From contig DASVVO010000010.1 in assembly GCA_036386515.1 (NCBI GenBank), positions 1-64,000 of the forward strand: 64,000 bases of DNA, given 5' to 3'. Positions within the stretch are counted from its first letter, which is position 1; each line of letters begins with the position of its first letter. The stretch comes from JAIVJZ01 sp036386515. Its GTDB lineage: Bacteria > Acidobacteriota > Blastocatellia > Pyrinomonadales > Pyrinomonadaceae. Both the position numbers and the translations under genes were made by a program. Shown here piece by piece: positions 1 to 9,029 of this stretch. The notes below the pieces were generated by a model, which was not told the DNA's origin, searched no databases, and saw nothing but the letters and a program-made list of their open reading frames with translations.

Positions 1-167
1 GACAGGACGTGAGGCGCGCGCGCGTCGCCGCAACCGCGTCCCACCCCGCACGGGTGTTGCAGGTCGGTGCCTAACAGCACCAGACCATCTGCATATGCGC
101 TGCTCGCGCCCACGCTCAGAGATACAATCATCATTGCTGCGCTTGTCAGTAATATTCTGCGAATCAT
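1..167 (-). CDS. Secreted protein, N-terminal fragment (runs off window)
   Basis: An open frame starts at an ATG at 167 and stays open to the window edge, giving 55 codons. A GGGAGG Shine-Dalgarno lies 8-9 nt upstream of the ATG. The first 26 residues form a clear signal peptide: two arginines, a hydrophobic core, then an AYA cleavage-type site. The visible mature part contains two cysteines in a Gly-rich stretch. The function cannot be judged from this fragment. It is transcribed away from murJ, and 168-454 between them looks non-coding and AT-richer than its surroundings. Confidence 0.6.
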   Translation of the reverse strand, partial: MIRRILLTSAAMMIVSLSVGASSAYADGLVLLGTDLQHPCGVGRGCGDARAPHVL

Positions 168-454
168 CTGCTTATCCTCCCAAACAGTCACTTGAATCTA
201 TTTACCTCAAAAACCATCGCAAACCTGAAAAGAAAAGACTTTCAGGGCATAGTGAAAACTCGTGCTCTCACTAAATTTCGAGGTTGTGTTGGCTTCTCTC
301 TGTAAAGGAAACCCACAATGCTACCTGATTTCCGAAAAATATAATGAAATCTTAATAATCTAATCGCCAAGGCCGGGGACGCCGCCAAAAAAAAATGCGT
401 CCCGACCCGGCAGGAAAAGTTTTCCGGTGGATTTTCTCACCAAAGAGAATTTGC

Positions 455-2302
455 TTACCTGCGGCCGAAGGGCAGGAACCGCGTGAAGCGGCCGACAACA
501 GTACGCGCTTCGGGCAATTTGAAGAGAGTCGTGATGGCGAAGTAGAGAAGCCCGTAAGGGACGAGAATGAGGGCGGCGAGAATGAGCGGGTGGCGTCGGC
601 CGATAAGGAGCTTGATGCCCCAGGCGACAACCGCGCTCAGGAGGGCGGCGAGCCAGAGCTTGGAGATATAGGCGAAGGAGAGTCCCGTTTGGCCTATGCG
701 CCGGTTCAGCGTGCGGCGCAGGAGAAAGAACTCGACCCACCCGGCCAGGCCGGAGGCGACGGTCAAACCGGCGACGCCCCAACGCGCGTCGATTCCCAGC
801 GCGGGCGGGAGATAGAGCGCGAACAGGATGCCGAGGCCGATAGAGACAAGGATGCGCAGCACGGCGAAGCGCAGGGGCGTGCGCGTGTCGTGCAGCGCGT
901 AGTAAGTAGATGAGTAGAGGCGTCCGAGCGTGGAGGCCAGGAGGCCGGTGGCGGAGCCTGCGATGATGCCCCAGACGTAGAGGACATCGCTGTCGGTGAA
1001 CCGGCCGGTGCGATAGAGCACGCCGACGATGATGTCGCCGAGCGCGATGAAGGCCATCGCCGAGGGAACGATGTAGAAGGCGATTTGTCGCAGGCCACCC
1101 GCGAGCCGCCCGCGCAACAGTTCGGCCACCTCTTCGACGCTCCCCGTCGCGCTCGACATCGCCGGCAGTTCGGCCGCCGAGACCGACATGCCGAAGAGAC
1201 TGACGGGCAGCGTGTAGATGCTCTGCGCGAAGGTGAGCGCGGAGACCGCGCCGATGGGCAGGTAACTGGCGAGCAGTTGATCCACGAATGCGCTGATCTG
1301 AATGACGCCGCGGCTGACGAAGACGGGAAGAAAGTTGCGCACGACGGTGCGCAGGTGCGTCGAGGCGAAGTCGAGGGTCAGGCGCAGACGCTTGATGAGA
1401 CTGAAGACGGTCGGGAGTTGGACGGCGAACTGCAACGCGCTCCCGATGACCGAACCCCAGGCGGCCATCAACGCCAAACGCGCCCCGAACTCTTCGCTCA
1501 ACATCTGCCCGCCCGATTGCCACCCGCCGAAACCGACGAGCGCGGCGATGATGGCGAAGTTCCAGATGATCGGAGCGGTGTAGGAGAGGAAAAAGCGGCG
1601 GTGGCTGTTGAGCACGCCGAGACACCACGCGGAGAGGACGAGCAGACCCGCGCCCGGAAAAAATATCCTGACGAGTCTGAGCGTCAACTCCTGCCGCGCG
1701 CCTTCAAAACCGGGCGCGATGATGTTGATGAGGTAGGGCGTGGCGAGCACGCCGCCGAGCACGAGCACGGAGGTGACGAGCGCGAGCAGGGTGAAGACCG
1801 CACCGGCGACGTGGTCAGCTTCCTCGTCGTCGCCGCGCGCGAGCAGGTTCGCGTAGACGGGGATGAACGAGGCGGAGAGCGCGCCCTCGCCGAAGGCGTT
1901 TTGCAGAAAGTTGGGGATGCGGAAGGCGGCGTCGAAGGCGTCTTTGGCGAATGAGTTGCCGAAGTAGTAGGCGAAGACGCGCTGGCGGACGAGTCCGACG
2001 ATGCGGCTGAGCAGAATCCCCGCGCCGACGAGGAAGGCATATTTGCCCGAACCGGCTTCGCGCTCGCGTTTGGCGAGGACGCGCTCGGCGGGGAACTGAC
2101 CCGTCGCCGCCCCGACCGGGCTTTCCGTCTCGCCCGCGACGGTGCTCGCCTCTTCAAAACGCATCTCCACGCCGGGGTCTGCGCCTCGGTTGCCCTCCGG
2201 AGCTTCACGTTGTTTATCGTCGGGCGAAGATGCGGACGGCTCGGTGCGGCGTCCGGTCGGCGCGTCGCCCGCGTGCGGATTGTCCTCTGGCTCTTGGGTC
2301 AT
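455..2302 (-). CDS. murJ: MurJ/MviN lipid II flippase
   Basis: This is an inner-membrane flippase that moves lipid II to the periplasmic face for peptidoglycan synthesis. The protein is 615 aa, longer than the usual 510-530 because of an acidic, hydrophilic N-terminal extension of about 85 residues. After it comes the MviN core, beginning near residue 90 with AGILLSRIVGLVRQRVFAYY, then FRIPNFLQNAFGEGALSASF, and roughly 14 hydrophobic segments. The start at 2302 lies 8 nt after the stop of the NtrC-type regulator, so the two are probably co-transcribed. No good Shine-Dalgarno precedes it. An internal ATG near residue 47 is an alternative start that would remove half of the extension. Family assignment is secure from the conserved first helices. 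Confidence 0.93.
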   Translation of the reverse strand: MTQEPEDNPHAGDAPTGRRTEPSASSPDDKQREAPEGNRGADPGVEMRFEEASTVAGETESPVGAATGQFPAERVLAKREREAGSGKYAFLVGAGILLSRIVGLVRQRVFAYYFGNSFAKDAFDAAFRIPNFLQNAFGEGALSASFIPVYANLLARGDDEEADHVAGAVFTLLALVTSVLVLGGVLATPYLINIIAPGFEGARQELTLRLVRIFFPGAGLLVLSAWCLGVLNSHRRFFLSYTAPIIWNFAIIAALVGFGGWQSGGQMLSEEFGARLALMAAWGSVIGSALQFAVQLPTVFSLIKRLRLTLDFASTHLRTVVRNFLPVFVSRGVIQISAFVDQLLASYLPIGAVSALTFAQSIYTLPVSLFGMSVSAAELPAMSSATGSVEEVAELLRGRLAGGLRQIAFYIVPSAMAFIALGDIIVGVLYRTGRFTDSDVLYVWGIIAGSATGLLASTLGRLYSSTYYALHDTRTPLRFAVLRILVSIGLGILFALYLPPALGIDARWGVAGLTVASGLAGWVEFFLLRRTLNRRIGQTGLSFAYISKLWLAALLSAVVAWGIKLLIGRRHPLILAALILVPYGLLYFAITTLFKLPEARTVVGRFTRFLPFGRR

Positions 2303-2310
2303 GCGGATGT

Positions 2311-3693
<1,383 letters not shown>

Positions 3694-3698
3694 ACAAG

Positions 3699-3776
3699 CA
3701 GAGGTCAGAGGTTAGAGGTCAGAGGTCAGAGAAAGACAGTCTCGACTGACCTCTAACCTCTGACCTCTAACCTCTG
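3699..3776. repeat. Heptamer inverted-repeat element 1 (CAGAGGT word)
   Basis: The left arm (3699-3731) is tandem CAGAGGT/TAGAGGT heptamers. The right arm (3746-3776) is their reverse complement. The core is about 14 nt and contains AAAGACAGTCTC. It fills the space immediately upstream of the response-regulator start at 3693. Confidence 0.85.
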
Positions 3777-3837
3777 ACGTGTGCATCGTTCATCATTCGG
3801 CGCGCGCGTGTCAAGACGGACGATCCGGCGGGGCGAC

Positions 3838-3875
3838 AAAAAACGGGCGACGCTTCATACCGGAAGCGTCGCCCG
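3838..3875 (-). terminator. Rho-independent terminator of the pilin operon
   Basis: A 13-bp GC-rich stem (CGGGCGACGCTTC and its complement, 3844-3875) has a short loop and is followed on the minus strand by six Ts. It lies 24 nt beyond the pilX stop. Confidence 0.85.
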
Positions 3876-3898
3876 CGAGTTTGAGAGGCGTGTGTGTT

Positions 3899-5791
3899 TT
3901 AGAGTTCGGCGACACCGGCGACGCGCGGCCCGCCGAGCAAGTTCAGGGCGCGCGTGACGGCGGTCGAACTGTATTGCAGGGTGGAGTTGCCGCCGCCGTT
4001 CGTGTTGAAGAAGGGCGCGAGGAACGGGTGCTCGATGTTGTTTTCGGAGGCCGGCCACGTGCGCGCGAATTTCGCGATCACCATCGAACCGTTGATCGAG
4101 CCGCTGCCGCCGCCGTTGCGGTTCACGGAGCCTTCGCCGAGCACGAGGATGATGCCGTCGAACGAGGGGTTGCCGCTCATGTTCAGGTTGCCGGTGACGA
4201 CGAGCATCCCCGCGCCGCCCTCCAGGTCGCAGTTGCCGTCCACGAAGGTCAGCATGGGGTTGCTCGCCGTGCCGAAGTTGGCAGTCATGGTAGAACCTGT
4301 GGCGGGGCTGAAGTAGCGGCCTTGCGAGCGCGCCACGGCTTCCAACTCATTCAAGTACTGGCGGGCTTTATTCGCGTCCTCCAGAAAGCCCGGCGTGTCC
4401 ACTCCCTGGGTTGACATGGCGCCGGTGGCCGTCCCGTTGTCGAGAATGCCGATCTGGGGCGGGCCGCTGACCGTGCCGGGTTTCTTCGTCCCGGCGACCG
4501 CGTCGTCGTAGTCGCAGGCCGTGACGGCGATGGCCGGGCGCGGCGGGTCGTTGCCGTTCACGTCCGCGCCTTTGTAGTCTTTCGCGCCGCTGCTGCCGGT
4601 GTCGAAAGTGGGCGCGCTGCAATCGCTCGCGCCGCGCATCGTGAGCGTGGCGGGCGATTCGAAGTCGAGGTTGGAGCGCGTGAGGATCATCTCCAGAATC
4701 TTCTGCGCGCCCTTCGGCCCGAGGCCGGTTGACGTGATACGCACGCGCTTGGGTTCGGGCGCGGTGACGCTGACCTGGAGGGGAGCGGTAGTCGCTCCGC
4801 CGGCGGGCGGGACGAGCACATCCAACAGCCTGCCGACGAGATTCGTGAGGCGGAGCGCCGTGCCGTCCAAGCGGAGCGAGTCTTTCTGAAAACCCACGCG
4901 CGCAATATTTACTCCCGCGACACTGAGAAAACTAATGTTGGCGTTGAGCGTCGTGCTCGCCTGCCACGGGGCGGTCTGATTGACGGTCAGCTTGAAGGGC
5001 ACGCCCGGAAAGATGACCGCGCCCAGTCCCGTCGAGGTGACGCGAAAACTGCCGAGGTCGGTCGCCACCGCAGGATTGGTGTTGAAGGATGCGGCGGTGG
5101 TGCGGGGCAGGTAGGTAACCGTGCTCGTGCCGACGAGCGGCCCCAGTATATTGTTGACGGTGACGGAAAGACCGTCGCCGCTGACGGCGGCTCCGGGGAC
5201 AGCCTTGAAGAGGCCGGTCGTCGTCATGCTGACGAACGTGCTGTTGTCGGGATCGCTGAGGGCGACGCGGAAGGCCGTGCCCGTGAGCGGGGTGTAGTTG
5301 TTAACGAGCGCGACGCGATCCGGGTAGCTGCCGCTGGGCGGCGTGTAGTTGTAGTTCAGCCAGCGCGAGAGCCGGAGTTGAGGCGCGTTGTTGGGGTCAT
5401 CCGAACTGTCGGCCGTCTGATGATCGAGGGCACGACGAAGGTTGATCTTTTGCGAGTCGGGAATCGTCGTCGTGCCGTCCGCCGGGGCAGCGGCCGCCGC
5501 GAAGGCAGAGAAGGCCGAAGGGGCGGCCGCGCCCCCGCCCGCGTCGAGCGGGGCGACGTTGCCGCGCAAGACCGTCAACACGTTTTCGAGTCCGGCTTCG
5601 GCGGCATAGTAAGCCTGCATCTCAGGCGTGGCTTCGTAGACGGTGGTGGTGGACAAGGCTGTGGACATAATCAACGCGCCGCCCGCCGCCAACAGCAACA
5701 TCGCGATCAGCATCATCATGATCAGAGCCGCGCCGCGTTCGCTGTGGCGGCCGCATGTCTCGTTCGCACTTCGCTTCATCTGTTTCTTCAT
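3899..5791 (-). CDS. PilX-like type IV pilus assembly protein
   Basis: A large (about 630 aa) minor-pilin-like protein. It has a positively charged N-terminus, then GAALIMMMLIAMLLLAAGGA as the membrane/pilin helix, then EMQAYYAAEAGLENVL, the diagnostic PilX N-terminal AAEAGLE motif. The long C-terminal region contains Ig-like beta-rich segments (several VRITSTGLG-type strands) and a cysteine pair. The ATG at 5791 is chosen because GAGGG lies 8 nt upstream; an in-frame GTG at 5800 is the alternative. It is the last gene of the minor pilin operon and has a terminator just after it. Known PilX proteins are much shorter, so the C-terminal two-thirds is an accessory ectodomain of unknown role. Confidence 0.8.
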   Translation of the reverse strand: MKKQMKRSANETCGRHSERGAALIMMMLIAMLLLAAGGALIMSTALSTTTVYEATPEMQAYYAAEAGLENVLTVLRGNVAPLDAGGGAAAPSAFSAFAAAAAPADGTTTIPDSQKINLRRALDHQTADSSDDPNNAPQLRLSRWLNYNYTPPSGSYPDRVALVNNYTPLTGTAFRVALSDPDNSTFVSMTTTGLFKAVPGAAVSGDGLSVTVNNILGPLVGTSTVTYLPRTTAASFNTNPAVATDLGSFRVTSTGLGAVIFPGVPFKLTVNQTAPWQASTTLNANISFLSVAGVNIARVGFQKDSLRLDGTALRLTNLVGRLLDVLVPPAGGATTAPLQVSVTAPEPKRVRITSTGLGPKGAQKILEMILTRSNLDFESPATLTMRGASDCSAPTFDTGSSGAKDYKGADVNGNDPPRPAIAVTACDYDDAVAGTKKPGTVSGPPQIGILDNGTATGAMSTQGVDTPGFLEDANKARQYLNELEAVARSQGRYFSPATGSTMTANFGTASNPMLTFVDGNCDLEGGAGMLVVTGNLNMSGNPSFDGIILVLGEGSVNRNGGGSGSINGSMVIAKFARTWPASENNIEHPFLAPFFNTNGGGNSTLQYSSTAVTRALNLLGGPRVAGVAEL

Positions 5792-5845
5792 CCTGTTCAC
5801 CCTCGCTCTTTTGGCGTCAACACGTTTCGCTAAAACTCCCGCCGG

Positions 5846-6511
5846 TTAAAACGTCCCCAGCGTCGCATTCCGCAGATTGACATCGGACGAGAGACGCACC
5901 TGCGAAGCGGGCTGATAACTCGCCGAGCCGACTTGCCCGACCGGATTGAGCGACACCCAGAGATTGATGCGGACGCTCGTCGCGTTCGCGACGTTGGTTG
6001 TGACATCGTTGCCGTCCGCATCTAAATAGACTAACTGCAACCCGTCGATGCGGTTGGCGAGCACCAACGTATCGTTCGGCGGGTTCAGATCGTTGCGCAC
6101 CAGAAAACTACTGCCGCCGGTCTGGAGAAATTGATATTTGGTCGCCTCGTCTGCATCATTCACCTGCCCGTTTCCGTTGAGATTGGTGACGAAGGAGATC
6201 GAGGTCGCGTCGCAATCGCCGGGGATGAGGCCGTTGAGCGGAACCGCGCCGGAGCCGGCGCTGGAGTTGTAGGTGAGTCCGGGCGGCAAGAGATAGCCGC
6301 TATTGCTCAGTTCGCGCGTCATGATGTTGAGCGCGCGGCGCGCGTCGGCGATGGCTTCGGTGCGCTGGTCTTCGCGGGAGCGCACGTTGAACGCGCCGAC
6401 GAGGAGCGACGTGGCCGCGCCCGTGATGACCATCATCACGCACATCGCCACCAGCAACTCCATGATCGAAAAACCCGCTTCCCCGTTCTTGGTTTGTGTC
6501 GTCTGTCGCAT
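5846..6511 (-). CDS. PilW-like prepilin
   Basis: A 221-aa type IV prepilin with a short leader ending in Gly. The processing site is GFSIMELLVAM, cleaved after G with glutamate at mature position 5. A hydrophobic alpha1 helix follows, then DARRALNIMTRELSNSGY, typical of PilW-like minor pilins. GGGGAG lies 11 nt before the ATG. It sits between the PilV-like and PilX-like genes in the same orientation with about 45-nt gaps, so it is part of one operon. It is predicted to be a minor pilus subunit that primes or caps the pilus after PilD processing. Confidence 0.85.
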   Translation of the reverse strand: MRQTTQTKNGEAGFSIMELLVAMCVMMVITGAATSLLVGAFNVRSREDQRTEAIADARRALNIMTRELSNSGYLLPPGLTYNSSAGSGAVPLNGLIPGDCDATSISFVTNLNGNGQVNDADEATKYQFLQTGGSSFLVRNDLNPPNDTLVLANRIDGLQLVYLDADGNDVTTNVANATSVRINLWVSLNPVGQVGSASYQPASQVRLSSDVNLRNATLGTF

Positions 6512-6556
6512 GAGTAATCGTCTCCCCGGATCGCCCGGTCTGTTCGTCGTCGCGAG

Positions 6557-7198
6557 TTACAGCCTGTAGGGGCCGGTCGTGGCGCTGCTGCGGAGCAGGA
6601 CGATGACCACCGGATTCTGATTGATCCAGGAAGTCTGCCCGTGTCCGTTTTCGGGGGTCACGGTAATCGTGATCCGTTTCTGTGTCGGAGCGGTAGAACC
6701 GGCGGGCAATCCCTGAATGTCGAGCACGACTTTATACGTGTCGCCGCCGCCGCCCGCGCCGCCGCCCGTGCCCCCGCCGGGCGTCGGAGTAGTGCCGGGA
6801 GTCGGCGTCGGCGTCGCCCCCCCGCCCCCGCCCCCGCCCTTGCCTGATTTGGACGAGGCTGTTAAGGGGTTGCCGCTCGCGGTTGCGCCGTATGCCTGCA
6901 AGCCCGCGCTGGCCGGAGCGCTGCTGCTGCTGCCGGTCGGCGTGACGTTCTGGAGGACGACGGTGGAAGTGGTTTGACCGACCGCGAGTTCGGGGTCGTT
7001 GTAGGGCAACTCGCGCAGCAGTTCGATCCGTTGTTGGGCGATCGCCAATGCCTGCGAACGATTTGCGCCGCCGGAGTTGTTGCGGATCGAGTACAGGAAC
7101 AGTGAAGTAGCGCCGAGTCCAACCACCATCATGACGACCATCGCGATGGTCGTTTCGATCAGCGTGAAGCCGCCGGCGTTTGTTGCATGACCTTTCAT
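6557..7198 (-). CDS. PilV-like prepilin with Gly/Pro/Thr-rich insert
   Basis: A type IV prepilin with cleavage site GGFTLIETTIAMVVMM (glutamate at mature position 5), followed by QALAIAQQRIELLRELPY as in PilV/GspI-type minor pilins. The middle carries a low-complexity insert of glycine runs and TPTPG repeats (nt about 6740-6850), probably a flexible linker. The ATG at 7198 has GGAG 9 nt upstream. The ATG at 7207 abuts that motif directly and is less likely. Second gene of the minor pilin operon. Confidence 0.83.
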   Translation of the reverse strand: MKGHATNAGGFTLIETTIAMVVMMVVGLGATSLFLYSIRNNSGGANRSQALAIAQQRIELLRELPYNDPELAVGQTTSTVVLQNVTPTGSSSSAPASAGLQAYGATASGNPLTASSKSGKGGGGGGGATPTPTPGTTPTPGGGTGGGAGGGGDTYKVVLDIQGLPAGSTAPTQKRITITVTPENGHGQTSWINQNPVVIVLLRSSATTGPYRL

Positions 7199-7215
7199 CT
7201 TGCTCATCTCCTGAG

Positions 7216-8268
7216 TTAGTTCGTGACCGTGACCGACACGGAAGCGGTGCCGCAGGTGGTTGAAATGAACTTCACTTGATAGACGAATCCGGCATTGTTT
7301 CTCAGCGACTTGATTGAGAAGACGGCGGAGCCGTTTTGCGGCACAGACCCGCTGGCGGGCGTAACCGCGACGTTGGTCGAACTGGAAGATTGCGTCGTGA
7401 TCGATGTGGCCGACGAAGCGCCGGGGGCTTTAACCGTCACCGTCCCCGTGGTGATCCCGTTTTTCCTGATAGTCACCGCGCCCGGCGTAGCCTGGAGCGA
7501 ACATGCCGCGGGCGCGGGCGTCGGCACGACGGACGGCGACGGCGTGGGCACGACGGACGGCGTGGGCACGACGGACGGCGTGGGCGATGCCGAGGCTGTG
7601 GGCGATACGGAGGGCGTGGGCGATGCCGATGGCGACGGACTCGAAGAGGGCGAGGCCGAACCGGAAGGCGTTGCGCCGGGCGTGGCCGGAGGGGTGGCCG
7701 TGGGCGAGGCAAAGCTTGAGATGTTGGCGTTGATGATCGGCGTGTAAACGTCATCATTCAGGGTCACGTCGCCGAAGCCGGAGATTGCCACTCGCGTCAG
7801 GTATGTCGGATCGTTCGGATGGTCGCCATTAATGATTCGCAGCAGACGATCGCCGTCGGTGCGCCCGCGCCAATCGAACCGGATGACCTGCCCGATTTCG
7901 TCAGCCTCGAAAACGACGCCAATGTCGAGTGAGAAGGTGCGCGAGACGGGGACGCCGGTGCCGTCGAAATCGAGGAGCACCTGGTAGGTCGTGGCGTCAA
8001 GGATGGTGACGGAGGCGAGGGGGTTCGCGGTGCTGCCGTCGGCGCGGCGGCGCACCGAATCAACGCGCGCCTTCTCCAGATAACCGCTCAACAGCCGCGC
8101 CGAGGCGATGCGCCGCTGCCCGGCGCGCGCCGAGGAGACGCCCATCAGCGCGAACGTCGTAATGACGGCGATGACGGCCAGCACGATCACCATCTGGATG
8201 AGCGTGAAGCCGCGCTCGCCGCGCCTGCGCGCCGTCTCCCGCCCCTGTTCCTTCGTCAACTCGTTCAT
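7216..8268 (-). CDS. GspH/FimT-like prepilin with Pro/Ser/Thr stalk
   Basis: A prepilin of about 350 aa. It has a charged leader and processing site RGFTLIQMVIVLAVIAVITT; the usual Glu5 is replaced by Gln (GFTLIQ). A GspH/FimT-type beta region follows. Next is a long stalk of SPSASPTPS and VVPTPS repeats (nt about 7500-7690) and then an Ig-like C-terminal domain. The ATG at 8268 is chosen because GGAGG lies 5 nt upstream; an ORF start at 8307 exists but lacks a site. First gene of the minor pilin operon, downstream of a sigma-54 promoter match. The Q in place of Glu5 is unusual for a pilin that must insert in the filament. Confidence 0.8.
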   Translation of the reverse strand: MNELTKEQGRETARRRGERGFTLIQMVIVLAVIAVITTFALMGVSSARAGQRRIASARLLSGYLEKARVDSVRRRADGSTANPLASVTILDATTYQVLLDFDGTGVPVSRTFSLDIGVVFEADEIGQVIRFDWRGRTDGDRLLRIINGDHPNDPTYLTRVAISGFGDVTLNDDVYTPIINANISSFASPTATPPATPGATPSGSASPSSSPSPSASPTPSVSPTASASPTPSVVPTPSVVPTPSPSVVPTPAPAACSLQATPGAVTIRKNGITTGTVTVKAPGASSATSITTQSSSSTNVAVTPASGSVPQNGSAVFSIKSLRNNAGFVYQVKFISTTCGTASVSVTVTN

Positions 8269-8343
8269 CATCGCCTCCACAAGAAAGCCGTCTCTCACAT
8301 AAGTCATCCGCGAACTGCGACGGACACCCGTCTCACGCTTTAT

Positions 8344-8359
8344 GGCAAAGGCGATGCCA
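8344..8359 (-). promoter_or_regulatory. Candidate sigma-54 (-24/-12) promoter of pilin operon
   Basis: On the minus strand the site reads TGGCATCGCCTTTGCC. GG and GC are separated by exactly 10 nt, as in the TGGCAC-N5-TTGC consensus. Transcription would begin near 8333, about 65 nt before the ATG at 8268. An NtrC-type activator gene lies in the same block. Confidence 0.55.
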
Positions 8360-8423
8360 CGCCCGCAGGGGCGGCTTTTCCCGCCTTTTGCCGCGCTTGC
8401 CGCCCGCCGCCGCGCCGCGCCGC

Positions 8424-8438
8424 GTCACCATAAGTGAC
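8424..8438. promoter_or_regulatory. Palindrome, possible activator (UAS) site
   Basis: GTCAC-CATAA-GTGAC is a perfect 5-bp inverted repeat. Its centre lies about 98 nt upstream of the start predicted from the sigma-54 promoter. That is the usual distance for an enhancer site of an NtrC-type activator. A further GTCACC half-site lies at 8517-8522. Confidence 0.4.
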
Positions 8439-8907
8439 AGAACCGGAAGCGGCCTACACAACTCTCCAGCCCCTCGCGCGCCGCGCGTAGAAAGACGAAC
8501 CTTCGTTACATAGTTTGTCACCAACGGAAACACGAGGGCGTCCGGCGGAGGCGCGACGCGCCCGTCGGCCGTGGGGCGCGCCCGGCCGCAAACGGCTATT
8601 TACTCAGTGGTTGAGGTGAGCGGCGGCGCGGGGCGGGCGGGGCGGCCTGGCAATTGCTGTAGTGGTCGCGTGTCGCTCGAAGCGGCCGCCGCCGTCGCGC
8701 TGCTTTACCCACACGGGGTAAGACGACGTTTCGGTGGGCGCGCCGGCGGGCGAACGATCAAGGGGGATAACCAACCTGACTGCCGCGGAGGAGCAAGTGC
8801 GGCGTGCGTGCGACTCCGAATTTCGCGGCGTTCAATCAAGCGGGAGAAACACAAGGATCGTCCGCCCGCGCGCGGTGCCGCACGCCGCGCGCGGGCTGGA
8901 CGAAAAA

Positions 8908-8948
8908 GCGCCCCGGCGACTCTCAGGCCGCCGGGGCGCGTATTTTTT
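8908..8948. terminator. Bidirectional rho-independent terminator
   Basis: An 11-bp GCGCCCCGGCG stem (8908-8918 with 8929-8939) is followed by TATTTTTT on the plus strand and by five Ts on the minus strand. On the minus strand it would end the carboxypeptidase transcript. The plus-strand T-run has no obvious gene upstream. Confidence 0.75.
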
Positions 8949-8951
8949 GAG

Positions 8952-9029
8952 ACGATGAAAGCGAAACGCGCGACGATGAAGTAAAGACAAAAGCTTTTAC
9001 TTCATCGCGGCGCGTTCCGCTTTCATCGT
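8952..9029. repeat. Long near-perfect inverted repeat after dacB-like gene
   Basis: A 78-nt palindrome. The outer arms ACGATGAAAGCG (8952-8963) and its complement (9018-9029) enclose further paired sequence around an AAAGCTTTT centre. It abuts the carboxypeptidase stop at 9030. It resembles the heptamer elements in position but its arms are not clear tandem heptamers. Confidence 0.75.

Larger units (their letters stand above)
8269..8907. other. Non-coding upstream region of the pilin operon
   Basis: No gene can be supported here. The part near 8269-8540 holds the pilin leader, a sigma-54 promoter match (8344-8359) and a palindrome (8424-8438). From 8541 to 8907 the sequence is very GC-rich; open frames on both strands have no recognisable domain or ribosome site. 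A plus-strand terminator hairpin follows, so an unannotated plus-strand RNA is possible. Confidence 0.5.

Noticed and set aside
8333..8400. Possible c-di-GMP riboswitch in the pilin leader (GGCAAA and GAAA-like pieces on the minus strand)
   Set aside because: The essential GACGCAAAGCC-type segment and the second paired arm are missing; the same bases are better explained by the sigma-54 promoter match.
8571..8984. 137-aa plus-strand open frame in the GC-rich region between pilin and carboxypeptidase genes
   Set aside because: No ribosome site, no recognisable domain, biased Arg/Ala/Gly composition as expected of random GC-rich DNA, and it runs through two terminator hairpins.
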